Source of the DNA: Pseudonocardia sp. 73-21 | Lineage (GTDB): Bacteria > Actinomycetota > Actinomycetes > Mycobacteriales > Pseudonocardiaceae | Assembly: GCF_001899645.1 (NCBI RefSeq) | Contig: NZ_MKVV01000045.1 | Span: 1-64,000 of the forward strand | Length of the DNA: 64,000 bases | Direction: 5' to 3' | Shown here: piece after piece, positions 7,445-16,073 of the stretch | How the letters are laid out: each line of letters begins with the position of its first letter | Numbering within the stretch: position 1 is the stretch's first letter | The notes under the pieces: model-generated | The model's input: only the letters and a program-made list of their open reading frames with translations | What the model was told of the DNA's origin: nothing | The model's database searches: none | Translations under genes and position numbers: made by a program

Positions 7445-8797
7445 ATGTCAAACACCAGCCTGCGGGGGTGGGGCCGCACCGCCCCCACCACGGCCCGGGT
7501 GACCACTCCCCGGACCGTCGACGAGGTGGCCGCCGCGGTCACGTCCGCCGGGCCGCGCGGCGTCATCGCGCGTGGCCTCGGCCGTTCCTACGGCGACCCG
7601 GCCCAGAACGCGGGCGGCACCGTCCTGGACATGACCGGGATGGCCGCGATCCACTCGATCGACGCCGACTCCGGCCGCGTCGTCGTCGACGCCGGGGTCA
7701 GCCTCGACACCCTGATGCGCCGCGCCCTGCCGTTCGGGCTGTGGCTACCGGTGCTGCCGGGCACCCGCCAGGTCACCATCGGCGGCGCGATCGGCGCCGA
7801 CATCCACGGCAAGGCCCACCACGTCGTCGGCAGCTTCGGCAACCACGTGCGCGCGCTCACGCTCGTCACCGCCGACGGCACCACCCACGAGCTCACCCCC
7901 GACGGCGAGGGGTCGGACCTGTTCTGGGCCACCGTCGGCGGCATGGGGCTCACCGGCGTGGTCGTGCGCGCGGAGTTGGCGCTGCACCACGTGGAGACGG
8001 CGTACTTCACCGTCGACACCGAGCAGATCGACAACCTGGCCGACCTCATGGAGCGCCAGACCCAGGACGACGAGCTCTACGCCGAGTCGGTCTCCTGGTT
8101 CGACGCCGTCACCACCGGCCCGCACTTCGGCCGCGGCATCCTCATGCGCGCCAACCACGCCACGCTCGCCGAGCTGCCGCCCAAGCTGCGCGCGAACCCG
8201 CTGAAGTTCGACGCCCCGCAGCTGCTCACGGTGCCCGACGTCTTCCCGCCCGGCCTGCTCAACAAGCTCACGGGCAAGCTGTTCAGCGAGGCCTGGTACC
8301 GCAAGTCGCCCACGAAGTTCGGCGCGATCCAGAACATCACGCAGTTCCTGCACCCGCTCGACATCATCGGCGAGTGGAACCGCGGCTACGGCCCGCGCGG
8401 GTTCCTGCAGTACCAGTTCGTGGTGCCGCTGGACCGCGGTGACGTGATCCGCACCGTGCTGGAGCGGATGACCGCCGCCGGCCAGGTCTCCGCGCTCAAC
8501 GTGCTGAAGCGCTTCGGCGAGGGCAACCGCGCCCCCCTCTCGTTCCCCAAGCCGGGGTGGACGCTGTGCGTCGACATCCCGGTCGGGCCCGGTCTCAACG
8601 CGCTGTGCAACGAGCTCGACGTGATCGTCCTCGACGCCGGCGGGCGCCACTACCTCGCCAAGGAGTCGCGCACCACGCCCGAGGCCATCCGGCGGGGCTA
8701 CCCGCGCCTCGACGAGTGGCGCAAGGTGCGCGACGCCGCCGACCCCCAGGGCGTGTTCGCGTCCGACATGTCCCGACGCCTGGAGCTCACAGCGTGA
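7445..8797 (+). CDS. dprE1: Decaprenylphosphoryl-beta-D-ribose 2'-oxidase, DprE1
   Basis: 450-residue FAD enzyme that oxidises decaprenyl-phospho-ribose at C2', first half of the epimerisation that makes decaprenyl-phospho-arabinose, the only arabinose donor for arabinogalactan. The FAD-binding segment shows ARGLGRSYGD and GTRQVTIGGAIGADIHGKAH; the C-terminal domain holds LCVDIPV and ends FASDMSRRLEL as in mycobacterial DprE1. Cys375 occupies the place of the M. tuberculosis cysteine (Cys387) attacked by benzothiazinones. ATG at 7445 is leaderless (see the promoter at 7373-7444). dprE2 follows after 58 bases. Length matches the family. Confidence 0.95.
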   Translation: MSNTSLRGWGRTAPTTARVTTPRTVDEVAAAVTSAGPRGVIARGLGRSYGDPAQNAGGTVLDMTGMAAIHSIDADSGRVVVDAGVSLDTLMRRALPFGLWLPVLPGTRQVTIGGAIGADIHGKAHHVVGSFGNHVRALTLVTADGTTHELTPDGEGSDLFWATVGGMGLTGVVVRAELALHHVETAYFTVDTEQIDNLADLMERQTQDDELYAESVSWFDAVTTGPHFGRGILMRANHATLAELPPKLRANPLKFDAPQLLTVPDVFPPGLLNKLTGKLFSEAWYRKSPTKFGAIQNITQFLHPLDIIGEWNRGYGPRGFLQYQFVVPLDRGDVIRTVLERMTAAGQVSALNVLKRFGEGNRAPLSFPKPGWTLCVDIPVGPGLNALCNELDVIVLDAGGRHYLAKESRTTPEAIRRGYPRLDEWRKVRDAADPQGVFASDMSRRLELTA

Positions 8798-8855
8798 CTC
8801 CGGCCGCCACCATCACGACATCCGTCCCTCCCCGGGCCGGCAGTAGGAGCTACCC

Positions 8856-9611
8856 GTGATCGATGCTGTTGGAAACCCGCAGAGCATCCTCCTCCTCGGG
8901 GGCACCTCCGAGATCGGGCTCGCCGTGGTCGAGGCGTTCGCCTCCGACCGCCCGCTGCGCGTGGTGCTGGCCGCCCGCCCGTCCTCCCGACTCGACGAGG
9001 CACAGGCGCGGCTGGAGAAGCTCGGCTGCGCCGTCGAGCAGCTCCCGTTCGACGCGCTGGCGCTCGACACCCACGCCGCCACCATCGGCAAGGCGTTCAC
9101 CGGCGGTGACATCGACGTCGCGGTGGTCGCGTTCGGGCTGCTCGGCGACAACGAGCAGGCCTGGACCGACGTCGACACCGCGGTCGAGCTGGCGCAGGTC
9201 AACTACACCGCCGCCGTGTCGGTCGGCGTCGCGCTGGGCGAGAAGCTCACGGCCCAGGGCCACGGCTCGCTGGTGGCGTTCTCGTCGGTGGCGGGCGAGC
9301 GGGCGCGGCGCTCCAACTTCGTCTACGGCTCCACGAAGGCCGGCATGGACGCGTTCTACTCCGGCCTCACCGAGGCGCTGCGCCCGTCCGGCGTGCACGT
9401 CACGGTGGTGCGGCCCGGGTTCGTGCACACGAAGATGACCGAGGGTCTGAAGCCGGCGCCGCTGTCCACCACCCCCGACGCGGTGGCCGCCGTCGTCGTC
9501 GACGCGGTGCGCTCCCGCAAGGAGCTCGTGTGGGCCCCGGCCCCGCTGCGCGTGGTCATGAGCGTGCTGCGTCACGTGCCGCGGGTGATCTTCCGGCGCC
9601 TGCCCGTCTGA
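8856..9611 (+). CDS. dprE2: Decaprenylphosphoryl-2-keto-D-erythropentose reductase, DprE2
   Basis: 251-residue short-chain dehydrogenase that reduces the keto intermediate from DprE1 to decaprenyl-phospho-arabinose. Rossmann motif GGTSEIG near residue 15; active-site motif YGSTK with the preceding SSVAGE serine. GTG start at 8856 with TAGGAGC nine bases upstream. It follows dprE1 in the same direction, the order seen in mycobacteria. There the arabinosyltransferase genes aftA and embC come next; here a VOC protein and a P450 patch intervene and emb resumes at 18469. Confidence 0.93.
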   Translation: MIDAVGNPQSILLLGGTSEIGLAVVEAFASDRPLRVVLAARPSSRLDEAQARLEKLGCAVEQLPFDALALDTHAATIGKAFTGGDIDVAVVAFGLLGDNEQAWTDVDTAVELAQVNYTAAVSVGVALGEKLTAQGHGSLVAFSSVAGERARRSNFVYGSTKAGMDAFYSGLTEALRPSGVHVTVVRPGFVHTKMTEGLKPAPLSTTPDAVAAVVVDAVRSRKELVWAPAPLRVVMSVLRHVPRVIFRRLPV

Positions 9612-9614
9612 GCC

Positions 9615-10043
9615 GTGGCGTTCCCGCAGCTGCGCCAGACGGTGCTCGACTGCGTGGACGCGCGGGCGCTGGCCGAGTTCTACCGGCAGCTGCTCGGCCT
9701 GGTCTACCGCCCCGGTGACGAGCGGCCCGCCGACGGGCCCGACGCCCGGGCGGCCGACTGGCTCTCGCTACGGCACCCGGACGGCCGACCGGCGCTGGCG
9801 TTCCAACCCGTCGACGAGCTGCCCGGGGCCACGTGGCCGACCGGTGAGCACCCGCAGATGCTGCACCTGGACCTGACCGTGCCCACCGTCGAAGACCTGC
9901 TGGAGTGGCACGTCCGGGCGCTGGAGCTCGGGGCCCGGCTGCTGTTCGACCGCATCGAGGACCCGGAGGAGCCGCTGCGGGTCTACGCCGACCCGGCCGG
10001 CCACCCGTTCTGCCTCTTCGTCGCGACACCACTCACCAGGTGA
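9615..10043 (+). CDS. VOC/glyoxalase-family protein
   Basis: 142 residues with the two beta-alpha-beta-beta-beta modules of the vicinal-oxygen-chelate fold: [20 protein letters not shown] in the first and [19 protein letters not shown] and [12 protein letters not shown] in the second. This subfamily is widespread and mostly of unknown substrate; candidate roles are thiol-dependent detoxification, dioxygenation or antibiotic binding. GTG start three bases after the dprE2 stop, so it is probably cotranscribed. Its last 11 bases overlap the end of the converging P450 pseudogene. Confidence 0.8.
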   Translation: MAFPQLRQTVLDCVDARALAEFYRQLLGLVYRPGDERPADGPDARAADWLSLRHPDGRPALAFQPVDELPGATWPTGEHPQMLHLDLTVPTVEDLLEWHVRALELGARLLFDRIEDPEEPLRVYADPAGHPFCLFVATPLTR

Positions 10044-11248
10044 CCGGCAGGGCCGAGATGCCTCCGGTGACGTTGTCGGAGCGCATGTCCAGGTCGGCCA
10101 CGGCCGCGGCCAGGGTCAGGCCGGGCAGCCGCTGGAACAGCGTGGTGAACACCGTCCGCAGCTCGGTGCGGGCCAGGCTCGCCCCGATGCAGAAGTGCAT
10201 GCCGTGCCCGAACGACAGGTGCGGGTTGGGCCGCCGGGTGGGGTCGAACTCGGCGGCGTCGGTGAAGGTGTCGGTTGTCCCGGTTCGCCGACGGCGAGGA
10301 CAGGATGACGGCGTCCCCGCGCGGGATGGTGACGCCGCCCACCTCGACGTCCTCATGGGCGTAGCGCACGAGACCCAGGCCGCCGGGCGCCGACAGCCGC
10401 AGGATCTCCTCGACCGTGGTGGCGGCCAGTCCGTCGGGGTCGGCGGCGAGCGCGTCGCGGTGCTCGGGGTGGGTGAGCAGCATGATCACGCCGAGGTCGA
10501 TGCGGTTGACCGTCGTCTCGTGCCCGGCGAACAGCAGGCCGGCGGCGAGGGTGGCCAGGTCGGCGTCGGTGAAGGTGGGATCGGCGATCTGGCCGGCGAC
10601 GAGGTCGGAGATGACGTCCTCTCCCGGCTCGATGCGCTTGGCCGCCGCGAGCTTCGCCGTGTAGCCGGCGAACTCCACCTGGGCCACGCGCGCGTCGTCA
10701 CCTCCGGACATCCGGCTGATCCGGTCCGACAGGTCGCTGAAGTAGTCGCGGTCGGCGTACGGGACACCGAGGAGCTCGCAGATCACGGCGACCGGGAGCG
10801 GGAAGGACAGGTGCTCGTGCAGGTCCACGACGCCGTCGGCGGAGACGTCGTGCGCGGCCACCATCGCGTCGATGCAGCCGTCCACCAGCTTCTGGACGTG
10901 GTCGCCCAGCAGCCGCATGCGCTTCGCCGAGAACGCGGGCACGAGCAGCCTGCGCATGCGGGTGTGGTCGGCCTCCTCGGTCTCGTAACGACCGCTCGGG
11001 CCCCCCATCACCGCGGCGTCGGAGATCTTGGCGGCGTCCTCGGGGGCCGGGTGCGAGCGGCCGAGGCGGGGGTCACCCCATAGGTCACGGGCCTCGTCGT
11101 ACCGGGTGACCAGCCAGGCCGGGTCCCCGGCGGGCGTGCGCACCGGCACGACCGGGCCCTCGCGACGCAGCACCTCGTAGAGCGGCGCGACCTGCAGGAC
11201 GTCGGGCCGGTCGAACGGCATCCGGGGCGCGGTCTCGGTCGTGGTCAT
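10033..11248 (-). pseudogene. Cytochrome P450, frameshifted near 10276-10282
   Basis: About 400-residue actinobacterial P450. The first frame runs from ATG 11248 (GGGAGG ribosome site) through the I-helix oxygen-binding AGHETT and K-helix EEILR to PSANRDN. A single-base surplus near 10276-10282 moves the rest into another frame, which carries the heme-ligand loop [10 protein letters not shown] and ends PVTW at 10033. The first frame continues without heme-binding cysteine, so the product would be inactive. The break may be a true mutation or a base-calling error: it is the only lesion in this copy. A second, more damaged paralogue lies at 12308-13401. Confidence 0.8.
10184..10241. repeat. 58-base direct repeat, copy 1 (P450 heme loop)
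   Basis: Identical over 58 bases to 12459-12516. It encodes the conserved heme-binding loop region of both P450 genes. Perfect identity exceeds the surrounding similarity and could reflect recent duplication or gene conversion; it could also seed misassembly. Confidence 0.8.
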
Positions 11249-11359
11249 GGTGCCTCCCTGTCGGTCACGGTACAACTTCCTGCACAGGCTGTAACTTTTC
11301 GTCCGCTGTAGGTTCCAGCCTCCGGGAATCGTTGAGCGCTCATGCCTGTTGCGGCGGGC
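11249..11359. promoter_or_regulatory. Divergent promoter region with candidate TetR operator
   Basis: Between the P450 and the MDR oxidoreductase. The stretch 11280-11294 (CTGCA-N5-TGTAA) and its flanks closely resemble 13421-13435 in front of the second P450; both sit in the context GGTAC...GGCTG-AACTTTTC. TACCGT (minus strand, 11267-11272) is a likely -10 for the P450, and TAGGTT (11309-11314) for the oxidoreductase. The neighbouring TetR protein (13466) is the obvious candidate binder. Confidence 0.5.
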
Positions 11360-12301
11360 ATGGCTACTGCGATCGTCGCCACCGCGTTCGGTGGTCCGGA
11401 GGTTCTGACGAGCGTCGAGGTGGAGACACCCGCGCCCGGAGCGCACGAGGTGACCGTCCAGGTACGGGCGGCCGCGATCAACCCGGTCGACTACAAGATC
11501 TTCGGCGGCGCGTTCGGTCCTCCCGACCCCTCGAAGCTGCCGCTGCGCGTCGGGCTGGAGGCCTCCGGCGTCGTCACGGCCGTCGGTGAGGGGGCCACGG
11601 CCGCCGTCGGTGACGAGGTGATCGTCTACGGCGGCGGGGCCGGTGGCCTGTTCGCCAGCGAGGTCACGGTGCCCGACTCGGCGATCACCCGGAAGCCCGC
11701 GGGCCTGGCGTGGGAACCTGCCGCGGGTCTCCTGCTGGCGGGCGTCACCGCCGCGCACACGGTCGAGGCCGTGGGCGTCGAGAACGGTGACACCGTGCTC
11801 GTGCACGGCGCCGCCGGCTCGGTCGGGCTGCTCGCGGCCCAGCTGGCCGTCGCGCGTGGCGCCCGGGTGATCGGCACCGCCGCCCCCGCCCGCCACGACG
11901 CCCTGCGCGGCTACGGCATCGAGCCGGTGGCCTACGGCGACGGTCTGGCCGACCGCGTCCGCGGGCTCGCCCCCGACGGCGTCAGCACCGCCATCGACAC
12001 CGTGGGCACCGACGAGGCCGTCGACGTGTCGCTGGAACTGGTGGCCGACCGCTCCCGCATCGCCACGATCGCGGCGTTCGGCCGCGCCGGGGACGCCGGC
12101 ATCAAGGCCCTCGGCGGTGGCCCCGGCGCCGACCCGGGCACCGAGCTGCGCGCCGCCGCGCGGCCCGAGCTGGCCCGCCTGGCCGGCGCGGGGAAGCTCG
12201 AGGTGGTGGTGGCCCGCACCTACCCGCTCGCCGAGGCGGCCGACGCGATCAGGTTCGTGGCCGAGGGCCACGCCGGCGGCAAGGTCGTACTGCTGCCCTG
12301 A
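11360..12301 (+). CDS. MDR-family NADP-dependent quinone/alcohol oxidoreductase
   Basis: 313-residue zinc-independent medium-chain dehydrogenase like quinone oxidoreductases. GroES-like N-terminal domain (FGGPEVL, NPVDYKIFGG), then the NADP Rossmann fold with VHGAAGSVGLLAAQLA. No structural zinc cysteine cluster. ATG 11360 gives the usual family N-terminus (MATAIVATAFGGPEVL); an ATG at 11342 would add six residues, and neither has a strong ribosome site. It lies between two P450 genes transcribed the opposite way and shares a putative TetR operator with them, so it may belong to the same detoxification or secondary-metabolism response. It is the only undamaged enzyme of the patch. Confidence 0.82.
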   Translation: MATAIVATAFGGPEVLTSVEVETPAPGAHEVTVQVRAAAINPVDYKIFGGAFGPPDPSKLPLRVGLEASGVVTAVGEGATAAVGDEVIVYGGGAGGLFASEVTVPDSAITRKPAGLAWEPAAGLLLAGVTAAHTVEAVGVENGDTVLVHGAAGSVGLLAAQLAVARGARVIGTAAPARHDALRGYGIEPVAYGDGLADRVRGLAPDGVSTAIDTVGTDEAVDVSLELVADRSRIATIAAFGRAGDAGIKALGGGPGADPGTELRAAARPELARLAGAGKLEVVVARTYPLAEAADAIRFVAEGHAGGKVVLLP

Positions 12302-12307
12302 TGATCC

Positions 12308-13401
12308 TCACCAGGTGACGGGCAGGCCCGTGACGCCGCCCGTCACCCGGTCCGAGCGCACGTCCAGGTCGTCCACGTCCACCGCGAGGCGGAGCCCCGG
12401 GATGCGCTGGAACAGCGTCGTGAAGACCGTGCGCAGCTCCGTGCGGGCGAGGCTCGCGCCGATGCAGAAGTGCATGCCGTGCCCGAACGACAGGTGCGGG
12501 TTGGGCCGCCGGGTGGCGTCGAACTCCTCCGGCTCCGGGTAGGCGTCGGCGTCGCGGTTCGCGGCGTCGGTGGACAGCAGCACCGCGTCGCCGCGCGCGA
12601 TCGTCACCCCGCCGATCTCCACGTCCTCGTGCGCGTAGCGCAGCAGCCCCAGCCCTCCGGGCGACGACAGGCGCAGGATCTCCTCGACCGTGGTGGTGAC
12701 CTGACTCCGGGTCGGCGATCAGCGCGTCGCGGAACTCGGGGCGGGTGAGCAGAAACAGCACGCCGAGGTCGATGCGGACCACCGTGGTCTCGTGGCCGGC
12801 GAACAGCAGCCCGGCGCCGAGCCGCGCGAGCTCGGCGTCGGTGAAGGCCGGGTCCTGGGCCTGCCAGGCCACCATGTCGGAGAGGACGTCCTCGCCCGGG
12901 GTGGAGCGCTTCACCTCGGCGAGCCGGCCCATGTAGGCCTCGAAGTCCACCCGCGCCTGCTTCGCGGCGTCGCCGGTGCCCATCCGGGCCATGCCGTCCG
13001 ACAGTTGGTGGAAGTACTCCCGGTCCTCGAACGGCGACCAGCTTCTGGACGTGGTCGCCGAGCCGCCGCATCCGCTTCGCCGAGAACGACGGCACGAGCA
13101 TCCGGCGCAGCCGGGCGTGGTCGGCCTCCTCGGTGTCGTAGTCGCCCGAGGGCCCGTCCTGGATGGCCGCGTCGGAGATCGTCGCGGCGTTCCGGGGCGC
13201 CGGGTGGGAACGCCCGAGCCGCGTGTCGCCGAACAGCTCGCGGAGCTCGTCGTAGCGCGTCACGAGCCAGGCCGGATCACCGGCGGGGGTGCGCACGGGC
13301 ACGATCGGCCCCTCGCGGCGCAGCACGTCGAGCAGCGGCGCCACCTCCAGCACGTTGGGACGGTCGAACGGGAGCTGGGGTGCGCGCTCAGCGGCGGTCA
13401 T
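12308..13401 (-). pseudogene. Cytochrome P450 paralogue with internal deletion and frameshift
   Basis: Close relative of the gene at 10033-11248. Its N-terminus (MTAAERAPQLPFDRP) runs to HVQKLV, where about 40 residues present in the paralogue are missing at about 13031-13037 and the frame changes; FEDREYFHQLSDGMARM onward is in a second frame up to ADPES near 12705, where another frameshift leads to the third frame with [21 protein letters not shown] and PVTW. The deletion removes the B-C helix region, so no functional P450 can be made. ATG 13401 lies six bases from TACCGT (13408-13413), a leaderless promoter that still looks intact. Confidence 0.85.
12459..12516. repeat. 58-base direct repeat, copy 2 (P450 heme loop)
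   Basis: Identical to 10184-10241; see that entry. It lies inside the second P450 pseudogene. Confidence 0.8.
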
Positions 13402-13465
13402 GACGCCACGGTACGATTTTTTGCATTGGCTGCAACTTTTCTGGCCCTGCATGTAGAGTGGGTCG
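13402..13465. promoter_or_regulatory. Divergent P450/tetR promoters with TTGCA-N5-TGCAA operator
   Basis: A perfect 15-base palindrome (TTGCA 13421-13425, TGCAA 13431-13435) lies between two leaderless promoters: TACCGT on the minus strand (13408-13413) for the P450 and TAGAGT on the plus strand (13454-13459) for tetR, each six bases from its start codon. The layout fits autoregulation by the TetR protein and is repeated in weaker form at 11280-11294. Confidence 0.65.
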
Positions 13466-14050
13466 ATGGCGGGCTTGCGCGAACGGAAGAAGGCCACCAC
13501 CCACGCGGCACTGCGCACGGCGGCGATCGAGCTGTCGCTGGAGCACGGGCCCGAGGCCGTCACGATCGAGGCGATCTGCGCCCGCGCGGAGGTCTCACCG
13601 CGCACGTTCTTCAACTACTTCCCCGGCAAGGACGAGGCGGTCGTCGGCTGGAGCGCCGCCGAGAGCGTCTGGTTCGCCGACACCGTCGAGGCCCGGCCGC
13701 CGTCGGAGGACCCGCTCACCGCCGTCGAGGCCGCTCTCGCCGACCTCATCGGCCTGACCACCACCAGCCCGATCTGGCACGCCCAACTGGAGCTGCTGCG
13801 CCTGCACCCCCGGCTGCTGGGCCTGCTCACCACGGCGTCGTCCCGGATGGCCGCGTCGGCCGCCGACGGGGTCGCCCGGCGCACCGGCCTCGGCGTCAAC
13901 GACCCGCAGGTGCTGGTGCTCGCGGCGGCCGCGATCGCCGCGTTCCGCGTGGCGCTGGCCCGCTGGCTGGACAGTCCCGAGGGCACCGACGGTCGGGTGC
14001 TGCTCGCCGAGGCCATCGACATGCTGCGCGGCGGGCTGGAGATCAGCTGA
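13466..14050 (+). CDS. TetR-family transcriptional regulator
   Basis: 194 residues. N-terminal helix-turn-helix domain of about 60 residues (ALRTAAIELSLEHGPEAVTI, CARAEVSPRTFFNYFPGKDE) followed by an all-helical ligand-binding domain typical of TetR repressors. ATG 13466 is set by the TAGAGT -10 six bases upstream, giving a leaderless message. Divergent from the P450 pseudogene, with a palindrome between them, so it very likely represses the P450s, itself and perhaps the MDR oxidoreductase. The ligand is unknown. Its last bases overlap the end of the converging hydrolase pseudogene. Confidence 0.88.
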   Translation: MAGLRERKKATTHAALRTAAIELSLEHGPEAVTIEAICARAEVSPRTFFNYFPGKDEAVVGWSAAESVWFADTVEARPPSEDPLTAVEAALADLIGLTTTSPIWHAQLELLRLHPRLLGLLTTASSRMAASAADGVARRTGLGVNDPQVLVLAAAAIAAFRVALARWLDSPEGTDGRVLLAEAIDMLRGGLEIS

Positions 14051-14386
14051 GCGGAAGCGGCAGCGCGTGGTCCTCGGTCAGCCGGACGTAGGTGTGCGGG
14101 ATCCGCCCCCACCTGGCGGGATCGACCCGGGTGGCCTGGTCGTCGATGCTCAGCGACTCGTCCGCATCCATCGTGTGGAGGTACGCGAGCAGCTCCTCGC
14201 GGTGCCGGTGCCGGCCATTCCGCTCGGCGCCGTCGGCGAGCGGGGGACGGTGGCCCCGAGGCCGTGCCCGGGCAGGTCGACGGCCACCGTGCGGTGCCCT
14301 CGCAGGGCCAGCTCGCGGGCCACCGGCGCCCAGCCGGCGGAGGTGCAGCCGGCCCCGTGGACCAGGACGGACGTGGTGACGGACAC
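14043..14386 (-). pseudogene. Alpha/beta-hydrolase remnant with the catalytic middle missing
   Basis: The start (TTSVLVHGAGCTSAGWAPVA then GHRTVAVDLPGHGLGATV) is a normal alpha/beta-hydrolase N-terminus with the oxyanion HG motif; after a frameshift near 14240-14260 the sequence jumps to the C-terminal part (LLAYLHTMDADES, RIPHTYVRLTEDHALPL). About 100 residues or more, including the nucleophile elbow, are missing. Only about 114 codons remain against roughly 230-280 for the family. The leaderless promoter TATCCT (14393-14398) before GTG 14386 survives. Confidence 0.75.
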
Positions 14387-14404
14387 AGCAACAGGATAAA
14401 TCGA

Positions 14405-14447
14405 TCGTCCTCCCCGCACGGCGTGAGGGACACCGTGCGGGGAGGAC
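14405..14447. terminator. Strong hairpin terminator downstream of the acyltransferase
   Basis: Perfect 16-base inverted repeat (CGTCCTCCCCGCACGG at 14405-14420, complement at 14432-14447) with an 11-base loop. It starts 27 bases after the acyltransferase stop on the minus strand and precedes the hydrolase remnant promoter, so it would end acyltransferase transcription. Confidence 0.8.
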
Positions 14448-14473
14448 GGGCTGCGCTCCCCAGCTCAGCCAGT

Positions 14474-15943
14474 TCAGGTGGCGCGGATGTTCTCCATGCG
14501 GTTCACCGCGGCGACGAGGTCCGCCCGGTGGGCCGGCCGCCTGCGCTGCGCATTCACCAGCGCGGCGGCGAGGGTGGGGCGCCGCGCCGCCGTCGCCGCG
14601 TGGCGGGGTTCCGGCGCGACGAACGCGGCGGCGACGTGGACGTCGCGGAAGGCGGCCACCAGCTCGGGCGCGGACACGGGCCGGGCCTGCTGCGGCACCG
14701 TCGCCCGCGGGGCGTCGGGGGCCGGGGCGGCGCTCGGGCGGCGGCGCGGGAGGTGCATGCGGCGCATCCGGCGGCGGGCGGGCTCCTCGACGAAGCGGAA
14801 CGCCACCGAGGCCACCACCAGCGTCGAGAGGAGCACGAGCACCGCGGAGGCGTAGGCGAGGACCGCGTGCCGCTCGACCACGTGGAAGTGGGTCAGCAAC
14901 GTCCAGTAGATCTCGAAGACCGGGATGTGGACGAGGTAGAGGCTGTAGGAGATCCGGCCGCCCTGCACCATCCACGGCCGGGCCAGGAACCCCGCCGGGC
15001 CGCGGTCGGCCAGCGCCAGCGCCCCGACGAGCACCGGGAACAGCACCAGCACGGCGCCACCGCGGCCGGACCCGGCCGCCTCGCCGACGATGAGGCCGGC
15101 CGCGATCACCAGCGGCGTGGCGGCGGCGAGCACCGAGGCCCGGCTGCGGACCTTCTCCGTCGACCGCATGCGCCGCACCACGAGGTGGGCGAGCACGCCG
15201 GCGCCGAAGCCGCACAGGACCCGCACGGCCCAGCTCCACGGGTAGTACGGGCTGCCCGTCGACAGGTAGGCTATCGCGATCGGCGTCATCAGGGCGAGCG
15301 AGCCGACGGCGAGCACCACGACCGGCAGGGTGCGCAGGCGGAAGAACACCAGCGCGCCCACCGGGAACAGCATGTAGGCCAGCCACTCGGCGCTCAGCGA
15401 CCAGGTCGGGCCGACCCACGAGGCCCCGTCGAGGTACTGGTTGTTCCACATCTGCACCATGAGCAGCTGCTGCACCCACTGGCCGACGCTCACCACGGGC
15501 TGCACCGACTGGTAGGCGATGTTCCCACCACCGCCGAACACGATGCGGGCCACCAGCCAGAGGCCGAACAGGTTGAACACCAGCACGTACACCGGCCACA
15601 TCCGGCTGGCCCGCGCCCACACGAACTTCGCGGTGGCCCCGACCCGCAACGCCGGGCCGAGCTTGTCGAGGTAGGTGTGGGCGATGACGAAGCCGCTCAG
15701 CACGAAGAACAGGTCGACGCCGAGCGCGCCCTGCGTGATCAGCGGGCCGAACCAGGCGGCGACGTGCGCGACACCCGGCAGGGGCGAGAAGTGGAAGTGG
15801 AACAGCACCACCCACACCGCCGCCACGATGCGCAGACCCGTCAAGGCCCGGAACTCACGCGCGGGTGCGGCTTGATCGCCGGATGGGGTGGCTTGCGGGC
15901 CTGCGGTCGTCACGTTCGAGGCAACGAGGGCCTTTCGATCCAC
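14474..15943 (-). CDS. Membrane acyltransferase, acyltransferase-3 (OafA-like) family
   Basis: 489 residues with about ten membrane helices. Diagnostic segments: REFRALTGLRIVAAVWVVLFHF with the family histidine, GALGVDLFFVLSGFVIAHTY, RASRMWPVY (R-x-x-R-x-x-P) and SLSAEW, YSLYLVH. These proteins transfer acetyl or other acyl groups to sugars of surface polysaccharides or glycolipids. The last 120 residues are a poorly conserved, Ala/Arg-rich cytoplasmic tail (PRRRPSAAPAPDAPRATVPQ) not needed for the fold. GTG start; a GTACCG-N6-CGGTAC palindrome lies 22-39 bases upstream. It sits among cell-wall genes, so wall-glycan O-acylation is plausible but unproven. Confidence 0.85.
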   Translation of the reverse strand: MDRKALVASNVTTAGPQATPSGDQAAPAREFRALTGLRIVAAVWVVLFHFHFSPLPGVAHVAAWFGPLITQGALGVDLFFVLSGFVIAHTYLDKLGPALRVGATAKFVWARASRMWPVYVLVFNLFGLWLVARIVFGGGGNIAYQSVQPVVSVGQWVQQLLMVQMWNNQYLDGASWVGPTWSLSAEWLAYMLFPVGALVFFRLRTLPVVVLAVGSLALMTPIAIAYLSTGSPYYPWSWAVRVLCGFGAGVLAHLVVRRMRSTEKVRSRASVLAAATPLVIAAGLIVGEAAGSGRGGAVLVLFPVLVGALALADRGPAGFLARPWMVQGGRISYSLYLVHIPVFEIYWTLLTHFHVVERHAVLAYASAVLVLLSTLVVASVAFRFVEEPARRRMRRMHLPRRRPSAAPAPDAPRATVPQQARPVSAPELVAAFRDVHVAAAFVAPEPRHAATAARRPTLAAALVNAQRRRPAHRADLVAAVNRMENIRAT

Positions 15944-15964
15944 GGTGCGAGTGACACCCGAGCA

Positions 15965-15982
15965 GTACCGGTATGTCGGTAC
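15965..15982. promoter_or_regulatory. Palindrome upstream of the acyltransferase, candidate operator
   Basis: GTACCG (15965-15970), six-base spacer, CGGTAC (15977-15982). It lies 22-39 bases before the GTG start on the minus strand, in the promoter zone. The binding protein is unknown. Confidence 0.4.
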
Positions 15983-16034
15983 CGATCACTTTCCGTACGC
16001 AGTGGGCTGCGCTGATCGGGTGCACGAACGCCCG

Positions 16035-16062
16035 GTCCGGCCCCGCCGCGGCGGAGCCGGAC
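16035..16062. terminator. GC-rich hairpin terminator after the nitroreductase
   Basis: GTCCGGC (16035-16041) pairs with GCCGGAC (16056-16062), and the inner bases pair too, apart from one wobble, leaving a two-base centre. It lies 11 bases beyond the nitroreductase stop on the minus strand. Confidence 0.6.
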
Positions 16063-16073
16063 ACCACGTAGGG

